This document shows positions 52,171 through 60,222 of a stretch of DNA of 64,000 bases, one piece after another; within the stretch, counting starts at the first letter, position 1, and each line of letters starts with the position of its first letter. The stretch is from Rhizobiales bacterium UBA3584 (GTDB lineage: Bacteria > Pseudomonadota > Alphaproteobacteria > Rhizobiales > Devosiaceae), in assembly GCA_002375765.1 (NCBI GenBank), contig DFMV01000017.1, positions 48,889 through 112,888 of the forward strand. The letters run 5' to 3'. The translations under genes were made by a program, and so were the position numbers. Under the pieces are notes generated by a model. It ran no database searches. It was not told where the DNA came from and saw only the letters and a list, made by a program, of their open reading frames with translations.

Positions 52171-53076
52171 ATGATGCCCACGGCCCAACCACCTTCCGCC
52201 GCCTCCATGGGGGCGGGCGAAGTGACCGACATTTTCAATGCCGTTGCGCTTGAAGCCGGAATCTTGGTCCTTTCGATCTACGGTCGAAAGTTCGAGGTCA
52301 CGACAAAGAGCGATGCTTCGCCCTTGACCGAGGCCGATACGGCCGCCGAAGCCTTGATCCTCGAGCGTCTGGCAGCCGCCTTTCCAGATATTCCCGTGGT
52401 CGCCGAAGAGGCTGTCGCCAACGGGACCATCCCCGAGTGTGGCGGGCAGTTCATTCTTGTCGATCCGCTTGACGGATCCAAGGAATTCATAGCGCGCAAC
52501 GGCGAATTTACCATCAACATCGCCTTGATTGAAAACGGCATTCCGGTGGCTGGCGTTGTCTATGCACCCGCCCTCAAGCGCATCTGGTGGGGCAGCACCG
52601 GCGGCGGGGCCTTTGTCTCGCTGGTCGACAATCACCAGCTCCTGGAGTCCATGCCCATTGTTGTGCGTGCGGCGCCGCCGCAAGGATTGACCCTCGTGGG
52701 CAGCCGCTCCCATGGCAGCGGAGAGAACGACCCCCGGCTCGCCAGCCTACCGGTCGCCGACTTCACTTCGATGGGCTCTTCGCTCAAGTTCTGTCTTGTG
52801 GCCGAAGGGGGGGCCGATCTCTATCCTCGCTTCGGACGCACTATGGAATGGGACACCGCGGCAGGCGATGCGGTCTTGCGCGCTGCCGGCGGCCAAGTGC
52901 TCGATCTGGACGGTGCTCCGCTTGTCTATGGCAAGCGCAACCAAGACCATGACACCGATTTCGCCAACCCCCATTTCTGGGCCGTTGGGGACGGCGCCAT
53001 AATTCCTTCGATCTGCAAGGGCGCCAAGATGGTACAGCCTGCGCTTAAATCCTCGTCGTCCTCTCTGTCTGATTAG
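52171..53076 (+). CDS. cysQ: 3'(2'),5'-bisphosphate nucleotidase CysQ
   Basis: 301 residues, inositol monophosphatase superfamily. Metal-binding motifs: VVAEEAVANG, LVDPLDGSKEFIARNGEFT and MEWDTAAGDAVLRAAGG. Hydrolyses PAP from sulfate assimilation to AMP. The first ATG pair at 52171/52174 has only a weak ribosome site; ATG 52207 is an alternative. Serine run at the C-terminus (KSSSSSLSD) is unusual but harmless. Confidence 0.92.
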   Translation: MMPTAQPPSAASMGAGEVTDIFNAVALEAGILVLSIYGRKFEVTTKSDASPLTEADTAAEALILERLAAAFPDIPVVAEEAVANGTIPECGGQFILVDPLDGSKEFIARNGEFTINIALIENGIPVAGVVYAPALKRIWWGSTGGGAFVSLVDNHQLLESMPIVVRAAPPQGLTLVGSRSHGSGENDPRLASLPVADFTSMGSSLKFCLVAEGGADLYPRFGRTMEWDTAAGDAVLRAAGGQVLDLDGAPLVYGKRNQDHDTDFANPHFWAVGDGAIIPSICKGAKMVQPALKSSSSSLSD

Positions 53077-53156
53077 TCTCTGTTGCAGGGCGAACTCGCC
53101 CCCGGCCTACTGCGATTTCCAAATCGAAAGCGCGATCCTGGTTATTTGAGCCCAGT

Positions 53157-54599
53157 TCACCCTCGTCCGAACTCGTCCTCGATCCTGATGATATCGTCTT
53201 CGCCCAGATACGACCCGGTCTGAACTTCGATCAATTCGAGTTCGATCTTGCCCGGATTGGACAGACGGTGGATAGCGCCTTGCGGGATATAAACGCTCTC
53301 GTTCTCGCGCAGGGTTTTTGTGTCTTCGCCCACCTGGACTTCGGCCGTGCCCCGCACCACCACCCAGTGCTCGGAGCGATGGAAGTGCTTTTGCAGGCTT
53401 AAGCGCTTGCCCGGTTTGACGAACAGGCGCTTGACCTGGAACCGCTCGCCATTGAGCACCGAGGAATACCCGCCCCATGGGCGATAGCTCGTCTGATGGG
53501 TTTCGGTGAGGTTGGCCGTGACCGGATCGGCTTTCAGGCGCTTGACCATATCGCCAACAGATTGTGCCGAGGACAGTCGCCCAACATAGATGGCGTCTTC
53601 GCTGGCCAGCACGGCAACGTCGTCGAGCCCGTCGACAACCACATGGTGCTTTTCGGAAATGACCAGTGATCCCGAGATCGCATTGAGCGTCACGGGACCA
53701 ATTCCAAGATTGTTGTTTTGGTCACGGGCCCGGCTCTTCCAGACAGCATCCCAGGATCCCAGATCGGACCAGTCGATCGCTGCGGGCACAACGGCTGCCT
53801 TTTTGGTCTTTTCAAAGATCGCGTAATCGACGGAGATGTTGGGAGCGTTGGCAAAACTCTCGGCGTCGAGCCGAAGAAAGTCGAGATCCTTTGTTGCCCG
53901 ATCAACTGCGCTTCTGACAGTGCTGGCAAGCTCTGGTGTGAGCGCTTCACATTCTGAGATGAACACTTCGGCTGCAAAGACAAACATGCCAGAGTTCCAG
54001 AAATAGGTCCCGGCATCGACCATCTGCCGCGCCCGCTCGGTATCGGGCTTTTCGAGGAACCGCATAACGGCTCGGGCGCCGCCCTGGCCCACATCACCCG
54101 CCTCGATATAGCCAAACCCGGTGGCCGGTTCGGTAGGCGCAATACCGAAGGTGACAAGCAAACCAGCTTTTGCTGCAACCTCTGCTTTGTCGAGCGCTGT
54201 GACATAGGCCGCATCAAGAACGATCTTGTGGTCCGAGGGCAGCACATGAACGATCGTGTCGGGCTGATCCTTGCTGGCGACCAGCGCGGCTGCGAGAATA
54301 GCCGGAGCGGTGTTGCGGGCCACGGGTTCGAGCACGATGGCCGCAAGCTGTAACCCAAGCTCGGACGCCTGTTCGGCGACAACGAAGCGATAATCCTCGT
54401 TGGTCACAATGATAGGGGCGCCATAGCGGGGGTCTGAGGACAGTCTTAGAAGGGTGTCCTGGAACAGGCTGTGCTCGCCGGCGAGGGTCAGGAACTGTTT
54501 GGGTCGCGACGAGCGCGACATCGGCCAAAGCCGCGTTCCCGTGCCCCCGGCCAGAACGATCGGGGTGATACGCCCGGTTGTCGTGTTTTCCATGCCCAT
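53157..54599 (-). CDS. Mannose-1-phosphate guanylyltransferase / mannose-6-phosphate isomerase
   Basis: 480 residues. N-terminal nucleotidyltransferase domain with VLAGGTGTRLWPMSRSSRPK and HVLPSDH; C-terminal cupin isomerase domain (YRPWGGYSSVLNGERFQVKR, QKHFHRSEHWVVVRG). Makes GDP-mannose for exopolysaccharide or LPS (ManC/CpsB/XanB/AlgA type). ATG 54599 shares one base with the stop of the phosphomannomutase gene (TGATG), so the two are coupled. Confidence 0.95.
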   Translation of the reverse strand: MGMENTTTGRITPIVLAGGTGTRLWPMSRSSRPKQFLTLAGEHSLFQDTLLRLSSDPRYGAPIIVTNEDYRFVVAEQASELGLQLAAIVLEPVARNTAPAILAAALVASKDQPDTIVHVLPSDHKIVLDAAYVTALDKAEVAAKAGLLVTFGIAPTEPATGFGYIEAGDVGQGGARAVMRFLEKPDTERARQMVDAGTYFWNSGMFVFAAEVFISECEALTPELASTVRSAVDRATKDLDFLRLDAESFANAPNISVDYAIFEKTKKAAVVPAAIDWSDLGSWDAVWKSRARDQNNNLGIGPVTLNAISGSLVISEKHHVVVDGLDDVAVLASEDAIYVGRLSSAQSVGDMVKRLKADPVTANLTETHQTSYRPWGGYSSVLNGERFQVKRLFVKPGKRLSLQKHFHRSEHWVVVRGTAEVQVGEDTKTLRENESVYIPQGAIHRLSNPGKIELELIEVQTGSYLGEDDIIRIEDEFGRG

Positions 54600-56038
54600 C
54601 ACTCCCGGCGTCCAAAATGATGGTTGAGCCGTGCCATCATTGTTTCCAATAGCCGATCGGTTGCCTCGACGGTGTCGGTCTCGACATAACACCGCAGTTC
54701 GGGTGCGTTGCCCGACTGGCGGAAGTGGACGATCGAACCATCGGCCAGACTCAACCGCGTCCCATCTGTGGTGTCGATTGCCAAGAGGTTAGAAAGGATC
54801 GGAGCAAAGGCCTTTCGCGCCTCAAGTGATCCGGCCATTATCAAACAGAACCTCGTGCCCTCTTGCGGGGCTATGTCCTTGAGCCGCGCGGCCTTCATGA
54901 CCCGCGGCGGCAGCGAGGCGGCAAGACGCGAGACCGGATCGCCGGAGGCCTTGCTTGACGCGAGAACCGCCACGATGGGCAATACCGCATCCCGCGTCGG
55001 CAAGGGATCCACTACCCCATCATCAAGACTGAACGCGGTTTGCACGAGAAAGCCGCCATTGGCTTCAAACCCGACCACGCTGTCGTCGCCCCTTGCCATT
55101 GCCTGGTTCATGGCCTCGACAACGAAGGGCGAGCCGATCCGGGTGCGAATGACAGTTTCAAACCAGCCGCTCAGCTCGATCCCGCTTGTTGAGGTCAGCG
55201 GCGTTACGACGGTGTTGGCCCCGAGGAACCTGGCGGTCAGAGCGCCCAGCACATCGCCATTGATTTGTTGTCCGCTTTCATCGAGCAGCAGCGGACGGTC
55301 GCCATCCCCGTCGGTTGACACCACGGCATCAAGGCCATGCGTGTTAAGGGCATGCCGCATCTGGTCCATATGATCGGCGCTCACCGCTTCGGTATCGACG
55401 GCAACAAAATCCTCAAGGTGGCCAAAGCAAAAGCATTCTGCCCCGAGGCTTTCGAGAATGTCGGCCAGAAGATCGCGACCCACAGCCGAATGGGCAAAGA
55501 CGCCAATGCGCAGTCCCGAAAGACTGGAGCTGGAAAAGCTCGAAATGAAGCGGTCGGTGTATTCCTGGGCGACCTTCTCTTCGACGGCTGGCAGATCGGC
55601 AGGTACAAAGGTCCAGCCCGCAGCCAGAACGTTCTCTGCGGCCGCACCGATTGGCGCTTCATCGGATTTGAGCAGTTCGCCATCGGGGCGATAGAATTTA
55701 AGACCGTTGTAGTCGGGCGGGATATGGCTACCCGTCACCATGATCGCCGCAATATCGCGTTTGAGAGCGTAAGCGGCAAGCGCCGGCGTCGGCACAGCCC
55801 CACCATAGATCGGTCGCCAGCCGCTTGCCGCGACCGCACCGGCAACCATTGCGGCAATCGCCCGGCTCGATGACCGCAGATCCGCCCCGATCGCCACATC
55901 GCGGGTGTCAGCGACCGAACATGCAGTTTCGAGAAACCCGCGGACATAGGCGCCCACCAAGTCCGGTGTGAACGCCGATGCTCGGCCACGCAGTCCCGAT
56001 GTGCCAAACTTGACGGCACAAGGCAATAAAGCCGTCAT
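54599..56038 (-). CDS. Phosphomannomutase/phosphoglucomutase family protein
   Basis: About 479 residues with all four loops: KFGTSGLRG at the start, active-site Ser in VTGSHIPPDYNGLKF, metal loop STDGDGDRPLLL, sugar loop GFEANGGF and phosphate loop FRQSGNAPELR. Converts mannose-6-P to mannose-1-P for the coupled guanylyltransferase. I start at ATG 56038 because KFGTSGLRG follows within ten residues, as in homologues; longer in-frame starts at 56113 and 56260 lack support. The GDP-mannose pair probably feeds an exopolysaccharide locus outside the window. Confidence 0.92.
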   Translation of the reverse strand: MTALLPCAVKFGTSGLRGRASAFTPDLVGAYVRGFLETACSVADTRDVAIGADLRSSSRAIAAMVAGAVAASGWRPIYGGAVPTPALAAYALKRDIAAIMVTGSHIPPDYNGLKFYRPDGELLKSDEAPIGAAAENVLAAGWTFVPADLPAVEEKVAQEYTDRFISSFSSSSLSGLRIGVFAHSAVGRDLLADILESLGAECFCFGHLEDFVAVDTEAVSADHMDQMRHALNTHGLDAVVSTDGDGDRPLLLDESGQQINGDVLGALTARFLGANTVVTPLTSTSGIELSGWFETVIRTRIGSPFVVEAMNQAMARGDDSVVGFEANGGFLVQTAFSLDDGVVDPLPTRDAVLPIVAVLASSKASGDPVSRLAASLPPRVMKAARLKDIAPQEGTRFCLIMAGSLEARKAFAPILSNLLAIDTTDGTRLSLADGSIVHFRQSGNAPELRCYVETDTVEATDRLLETMMARLNHHFGRRE

Positions 56039-56457
56039 GGCGCAAAACGACGGTTGTGGTGCGGCCGCCTGTCCAGAACAGCCACCATGCATGTTGGACT
56101 TGGCTTTTTCCATGGCAAGATTGAGAGCGAACGGGTTGCTCGTAAAGCCACCCACAAAACTTTCATAGACAAAGGTCAGCCCTACCCCGCGACAATCAAG
56201 CTCAACCGGCGGTGCAGCAAGTTTCCGATGCCGCCCGTATCGATTTTCGTGTTCTCGCATAATCTATCCAGATTCGCGAGAGGACGTGACAGTTGCCTGT
56301 GCTGGCACGGCCCATGAGCGTCGCCTTTTGGCACGCTCCCGGGAACCCGTTAAAGCCTCTCGCTTGGCGCCGCGAAACAATTACAAAATCTTGGTGTTGT
56401 GACTTTCATGGTCGCGGCGGATCCTTGATCCAATGGTTAAGGATTTTGGAGTCCGAG
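56039..56457. other. Divergent intergenic region with an imperfect dyad
   Basis: 419 bases between the phosphomannomutase and the unknown gene at 56458. No gene is supported; it is less GC-rich than its surroundings. It holds the dyad at 56253-56281 and should contain both promoters. Confidence 0.55.
56253..56281. promoter_or_regulatory. Near-perfect dyad, possible operator
   Basis: TCTCGC-AT-AATCT-ATCC-AGATT-C-GCGAGA: inverted arms match except for one extra base. Located in the divergent region between the GDP-mannose genes and the unknown gene. Confidence 0.5.
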
Positions 56458-57354
56458 ATGACTGAAATGTACAATAGCGGGTATCCAACTGCCCTTTTGT
56501 CCGTGGGAATGTATTACGTCTTTCTTTTTGACGACCGCGCAAAGCTGTGGTGGATCGATAACGCCATTGAGGCCATGCACTTTGACGTCTTTAAGGTGCA
56601 GACCGATCCGCTCGAGCCTGACGCGGCGGCAGCCATGCCCCGGTTTGACCTGCCGGGCGGGGATGCCAGGCACGATCAGATTCTGGCTGATCGGTTCACC
56701 CAAGCACATGGGGCACTGGTTGCGCTGCAACGCGACGGCTTTGCCATCGCAGAAGGGCATGCCCACCCACGCTACCGCCAGTTGGGTGCCGTAATGGCCT
56801 GGCTCAACCACCTCTCTGAGATTGGCGCCGAGAGCGCGCTCGATCTGCTGGTCTGCGTTGACTGGTGCGATATGTATGCGCGTTCCCAGAGCTGGCTCGC
56901 AGATGTCAGCCACGACTGGCTGGGCCAGGCCAATTATCTTGCCCCGATCACCACCGAAGAGGGGGTGGGCCACCGGGTGCCGGCCGGGGACGGGTTTTAC
57001 TGGACAAGGCTTCTCACGCCCGCCGGCTTTATCCACGAGTCCAATATGTTGGGTCGGCGCCTGTGCCCGATAGCGGGGTTTTGCGCGGGGTTTCCCTCAC
57101 TTGATAATCCGGCTGCCGGGGTTTGGTCGCTTCGCGACTCACAGGGCCAGTCGATGCTGAACGTGGAGCTTGTCTGGGCGGGCCTTAGCCAAAAGAGCGG
57201 GTGTCTGAGCCAATACGAGGTGGCCCGTGTCGAAGCCGGAACCGGCTTTGAGCACTGCCATCTCTACCGGCTCGAATCGCTCGGCGCGCATTTGTCGGCG
57301 GCCGGCCGCGCGCTCGGTATAACCAAACTGGCTCAAGAGCTCGGTTGGCTGTAA
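56458..57354 (+). CDS. Unrecognised 298-residue protein
   Basis: I do not recognise a family. ATG 56458 has GGAGTCCGAG upstream; the frame opens 55 codons earlier without support. The product begins MTEMYNSGYPTALLSVGMYY and is rich in Trp, Tyr and Cys, with no signal peptide or clear membrane helix. The segments LLVCVDWCDMYARSQSWLAD, LTPAGFIHESNMLGRRLCPI and CLSQYEVARVEAGTGFEHCH suggest a folded soluble protein. No nucleotide-binding or catalytic motif is obvious. It is divergent from the GDP-mannose genes and followed by 470 bases without a gene. Codon use is less GC-biased than in the housekeeping genes, hinting at transfer. Confidence 0.8.
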   Translation: MTEMYNSGYPTALLSVGMYYVFLFDDRAKLWWIDNAIEAMHFDVFKVQTDPLEPDAAAAMPRFDLPGGDARHDQILADRFTQAHGALVALQRDGFAIAEGHAHPRYRQLGAVMAWLNHLSEIGAESALDLLVCVDWCDMYARSQSWLADVSHDWLGQANYLAPITTEEGVGHRVPAGDGFYWTRLLTPAGFIHESNMLGRRLCPIAGFCAGFPSLDNPAAGVWSLRDSQGQSMLNVELVWAGLSQKSGCLSQYEVARVEAGTGFEHCHLYRLESLGAHLSAAGRALGITKLAQELGWL

Positions 57355-57826
57355 TCGCGGCGGATCTGGCGATCGGATCGCCCTCGTGGCGTTATCACCG
57401 ATCCTCAACCAAACCGGTGCTCTGAGGCGCCTGAATTTGACACGCGAGCCGCTCTCAGGCCTTCGCACCCATGGCCAGCATCACGGGTCCGCGGGTCGCG
57501 CCTGCGCCCCGGCTTACGGGTGCCGGCTTGTGTCATCCGGGCCTGTAACCTGGCTCCCTTCAATACGGTCTTTGATCGGAAAGACTTAGCCAAATGGCGT
57601 TGCCGATTCAGTCCGACGCATAAACTCCAACGCCCAGGTTTGAACCTTCGCAAATGGTGACTGGCATCCGGCGCCCGCAACAACGGGAATACTGGCAGCG
57701 ACATGACAACCGCTTAAGAAAAACGCCAGTGCCCATTGGGCGCCCCCGCCTTTCAGTTCAGCCCGCTTGCCGATCAGACGGCCGAAGAAATGAGCGGCCC
57801 GCTTCGCCTCGCGCTATTTGCCCCTA
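57355..57826. other. Gene-free stretch between two convergent units
   Basis: 472 bases with no coding sequence I can support. A plus-strand frame near 57736-57845 (GAPAFQFSPLADQTAEEMSG) looks protein-like but has no start signal or recognised family. A weak terminator for the lyase operon may lie at 57719-57742. Confidence 0.5.
57719..57742 (-). terminator. Possible terminator of the TAXI-TRAP/lyase operon
   Basis: On the minus strand CGCC-N11-GGCG is followed by TTTTT, about 85 nt past the lyase stop. The stem is short, so this is tentative. Confidence 0.35.
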
Positions 57827-59191
57827 TCACTGATTGGTCGGCTCTGACCCGCTGTCGGCATGGTCAAACGCTACAGTTTTCAACACCAGTTCAATCATCC
57901 CCTGTGCAGCTTCCACCTGCGAGTCAAAGCACAGTGCCTTTACGGGAAGCGGTGTGCCAGCGACCTGGCTGAACGCAGTTTGGAGTTCTGCACCTGTTTC
58001 GGTCACTTGCCGCGCGACCTCATGCAAAATTCGATGCGCCTCCACTCGACCGATCCGCTCCGCAAGATGAATCATCATCGCTTCACTGTAGATCAACCCA
58101 TTGGTTAAGTTCAGATTTGCTGCCATGCGGCTCTCGTTCACCTCGAGTCCCCTCAACAGTTCTTCTGCCAGTGAAATGGCACCCGAAAGCTGTTGGACCG
58201 CATCACAAAGGGCGGCACGTTCGCGGTATCCGTTGCCAATGCCACGTTCATGTTCTTGCAGCATCGCACCAAGCAGCATCCCCGGCACGTGCTGAACGCT
58301 CCGAGCTGCTTCAATGATCGCCTCGCAGATCACGGGGTTCCGTTTTTGCGGCATGGTTGACGAGCTGCCTCTACCTGCTGCGGCAGGTTCAGAGAGTTCC
58401 CCCACCTCGGTCGACATCTGGTGCGCCACATCCCCTGCCATCTTTCCAAGCGCAGCCATATAGGACGCTACAGCGCTCGCCAGTGCCGCCATGCGATCAC
58501 GGGACGTGTGCCAGGAAATATCAGGCTCGGACAGCGAGAGCCGAATGGCCAGCCGACGGCGGACCTTCATGCCGTCCGGCCACAAAGACGCCAGTGTTCC
58601 CACAGCGCCCCCGAATTGCAGAACCGACGCTTCATCCAGCGCACGGCCAAGTCCGGCTCGCGTTCTTGCCAGCTGATCGAGCCATACGGCGATCTTGTAA
58701 CCAAACGAAATCGGCACGCCGTGCTGCAATTTGGACCGACCGGCGATCGGCGTGTCTCTGTGCCGATGGCACAGGGCTGCCAGCAGCTGTTCGACTCTCC
58801 TGGCATCGGTCAGCGCCGTGCGCAATGCCTCTCGCAGCTGGAGCACCTGGGCGGTGTCCATGACATCTTGCGTTGTGGTGCCAAAGTGCACCCACTGTCC
58901 ATTTTCGCCGGCGAGATCGGCCAGCATCTGCACCAAGGGCACGATCGGGTATCCCACCGTCGCAGCTGAATGACGCAGCGCGTCAAGATTGAGGTTCTCC
59001 GGGCGACACGCGGCAACGATATGGTCCACGGCGCCAGATGGTATGATCCCAAGGCTGCCCTGGACTTCAGCCAGGGCTGCTTCGAAGTGCAGATATGCAT
59101 CGACCGTCCCGGATTCGCCGAAGACTCTGGCTGCGCGCTGATATCCCGTCGTCTGAGACAACAGCCCCGGTGCGGTCGATGCAAGGCTCAT
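57827..59191 (-). CDS. Fumarase/aspartase-superfamily lyase, PcaB/PurB-like
   Basis: About 454 residues. The superfamily signature GSSSTMPQKRNPVICEAI is intact near residue 275, with HFGTTTQDVMDTAQVLQLRE and GRSKLQHGVPISFGYKIAVW for the other two conserved regions. Closest in pattern to 3-carboxy-cis,cis-muconate cycloisomerase and adenylosuccinate lyase. Housekeeping purB is not expected in such an operon, so the substrate is probably the imported compound. ATG 59191 lies 14 nt after the TAXI gene's stop. It is the only enzyme gene in the GntR-TRAP unit. Confidence 0.88.
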   Translation of the reverse strand: MSLASTAPGLLSQTTGYQRAARVFGESGTVDAYLHFEAALAEVQGSLGIIPSGAVDHIVAACRPENLNLDALRHSAATVGYPIVPLVQMLADLAGENGQWVHFGTTTQDVMDTAQVLQLREALRTALTDARRVEQLLAALCHRHRDTPIAGRSKLQHGVPISFGYKIAVWLDQLARTRAGLGRALDEASVLQFGGAVGTLASLWPDGMKVRRRLAIRLSLSEPDISWHTSRDRMAALASAVASYMAALGKMAGDVAHQMSTEVGELSEPAAAGRGSSSTMPQKRNPVICEAIIEAARSVQHVPGMLLGAMLQEHERGIGNGYRERAALCDAVQQLSGAISLAEELLRGLEVNESRMAANLNLTNGLIYSEAMMIHLAERIGRVEAHRILHEVARQVTETGAELQTAFSQVAGTPLPVKALCFDSQVEAAQGMIELVLKTVAFDHADSGSEPTNQ

Positions 59192-59204
59192 GCGATTGTC
59201 CGAT

Positions 59205-60176
59205 CTATCGTGGAGCAATTGCTGCCGGGATCGAAAAGCCGATCTCTTCGTAATAGCGGGCGGCCCCGGGGTGGAGCGGAATGAAGGTATTTCTCAAAAT
59301 GTTTTCCGCAATCGTGTCCTTGGCGGCGGCATGAGTGGAAATCATGCGTGCGTTACCCTCAATGACGGCCTTGGTAATCTCGTAGGCCACGGCGTCCGAC
59401 ATTGACGCGTCAACGACCACGAAATTCCACATCGCCACGGTCGATAAATCCTGCTGGGGCGATGTGTAGGTGCCTTGGGGGATATTGAACTCGACCACAT
59501 AGGGATTGGTATCGAGAATGCCTTCTACGGTCTCATCGGACATCCCGAAGATGGTAACGTCCTGCGTATTTTCCAACTCGGAGATCGAGGGATGGGGAAC
59601 ACCACCCGCCAGTATGACTGCGTCCAGGCGACCGTCAGCGAGTTGGCTGGCCTGATCGCCGATACCCCCATATTGGAGTGCCGCCCCGATTTCCAGGTCA
59701 TCGAGCCAGCGTTCCCAATAGATGCCGCCCGTCCCTGACCGGGGACCTGCGCCAACCCGCTTGCCATCCAGGTGCTGGAGCGAGGAAATCCCACCGTCGG
59801 CCAGTGCGACCATCTGGAACGGTGTGGGGTACATCGAGAAAAGCGCGCGCAAATCGTGATAGGAATTACCGGGGTCGAGTTCGAGCAGTCCGTTCATCGC
59901 TTCATAGGCCGGACCTGCCGTTGTCATGGCCAGTTCGGTCTGACCTGATTTAAGGAGAACGAGGTTCTGTGCCGGCCCCTGTGTCTGGCGGGTTGAGGTC
60001 GGGATGCCCACCTCACTGCTGATCAGTTGCGCCAGCCCCTCGCCATAGACGGCATACACGCCTCCGGGCGACGCCGTCGAAATGGTCATTGAGGACGGTG
60101 CTTCTTGTGCTGAAAGCGGCAGAGCAGCCGTTGTCGCGATCGCTGCCGCCACAAGTGTCCTGGTAAAAATAGTCAT
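59205..60176 (-). CDS. TAXI family TRAP transporter binding protein
   Basis: 323 residues with signal peptide (MTIFTRTLVAAAIATTAALP, cleavage after LSAQ). TAXI features: MTISTASPGGVYAVYGEGLA, VGAGPRSGTGGIYWERWLDD and GGVPHPSISELENTQDV. GAGGAGG precedes ATG 60176. Delivers substrate to the fused permease encoded just upstream. Confidence 0.94.
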   Translation of the reverse strand: MTIFTRTLVAAAIATTAALPLSAQEAPSSMTISTASPGGVYAVYGEGLAQLISSEVGIPTSTRQTQGPAQNLVLLKSGQTELAMTTAGPAYEAMNGLLELDPGNSYHDLRALFSMYPTPFQMVALADGGISSLQHLDGKRVGAGPRSGTGGIYWERWLDDLEIGAALQYGGIGDQASQLADGRLDAVILAGGVPHPSISELENTQDVTIFGMSDETVEGILDTNPYVVEFNIPQGTYTSPQQDLSTVAMWNFVVVDASMSDAVAYEITKAVIEGNARMISTHAAAKDTIAENILRNTFIPLHPGAARYYEEIGFSIPAAIAPR

Positions 60177-60222
60177 GAGTTCCTCCTCGGTTGACTTTCT
60201 CTGGTGGGTGAAGGGATAAAGC

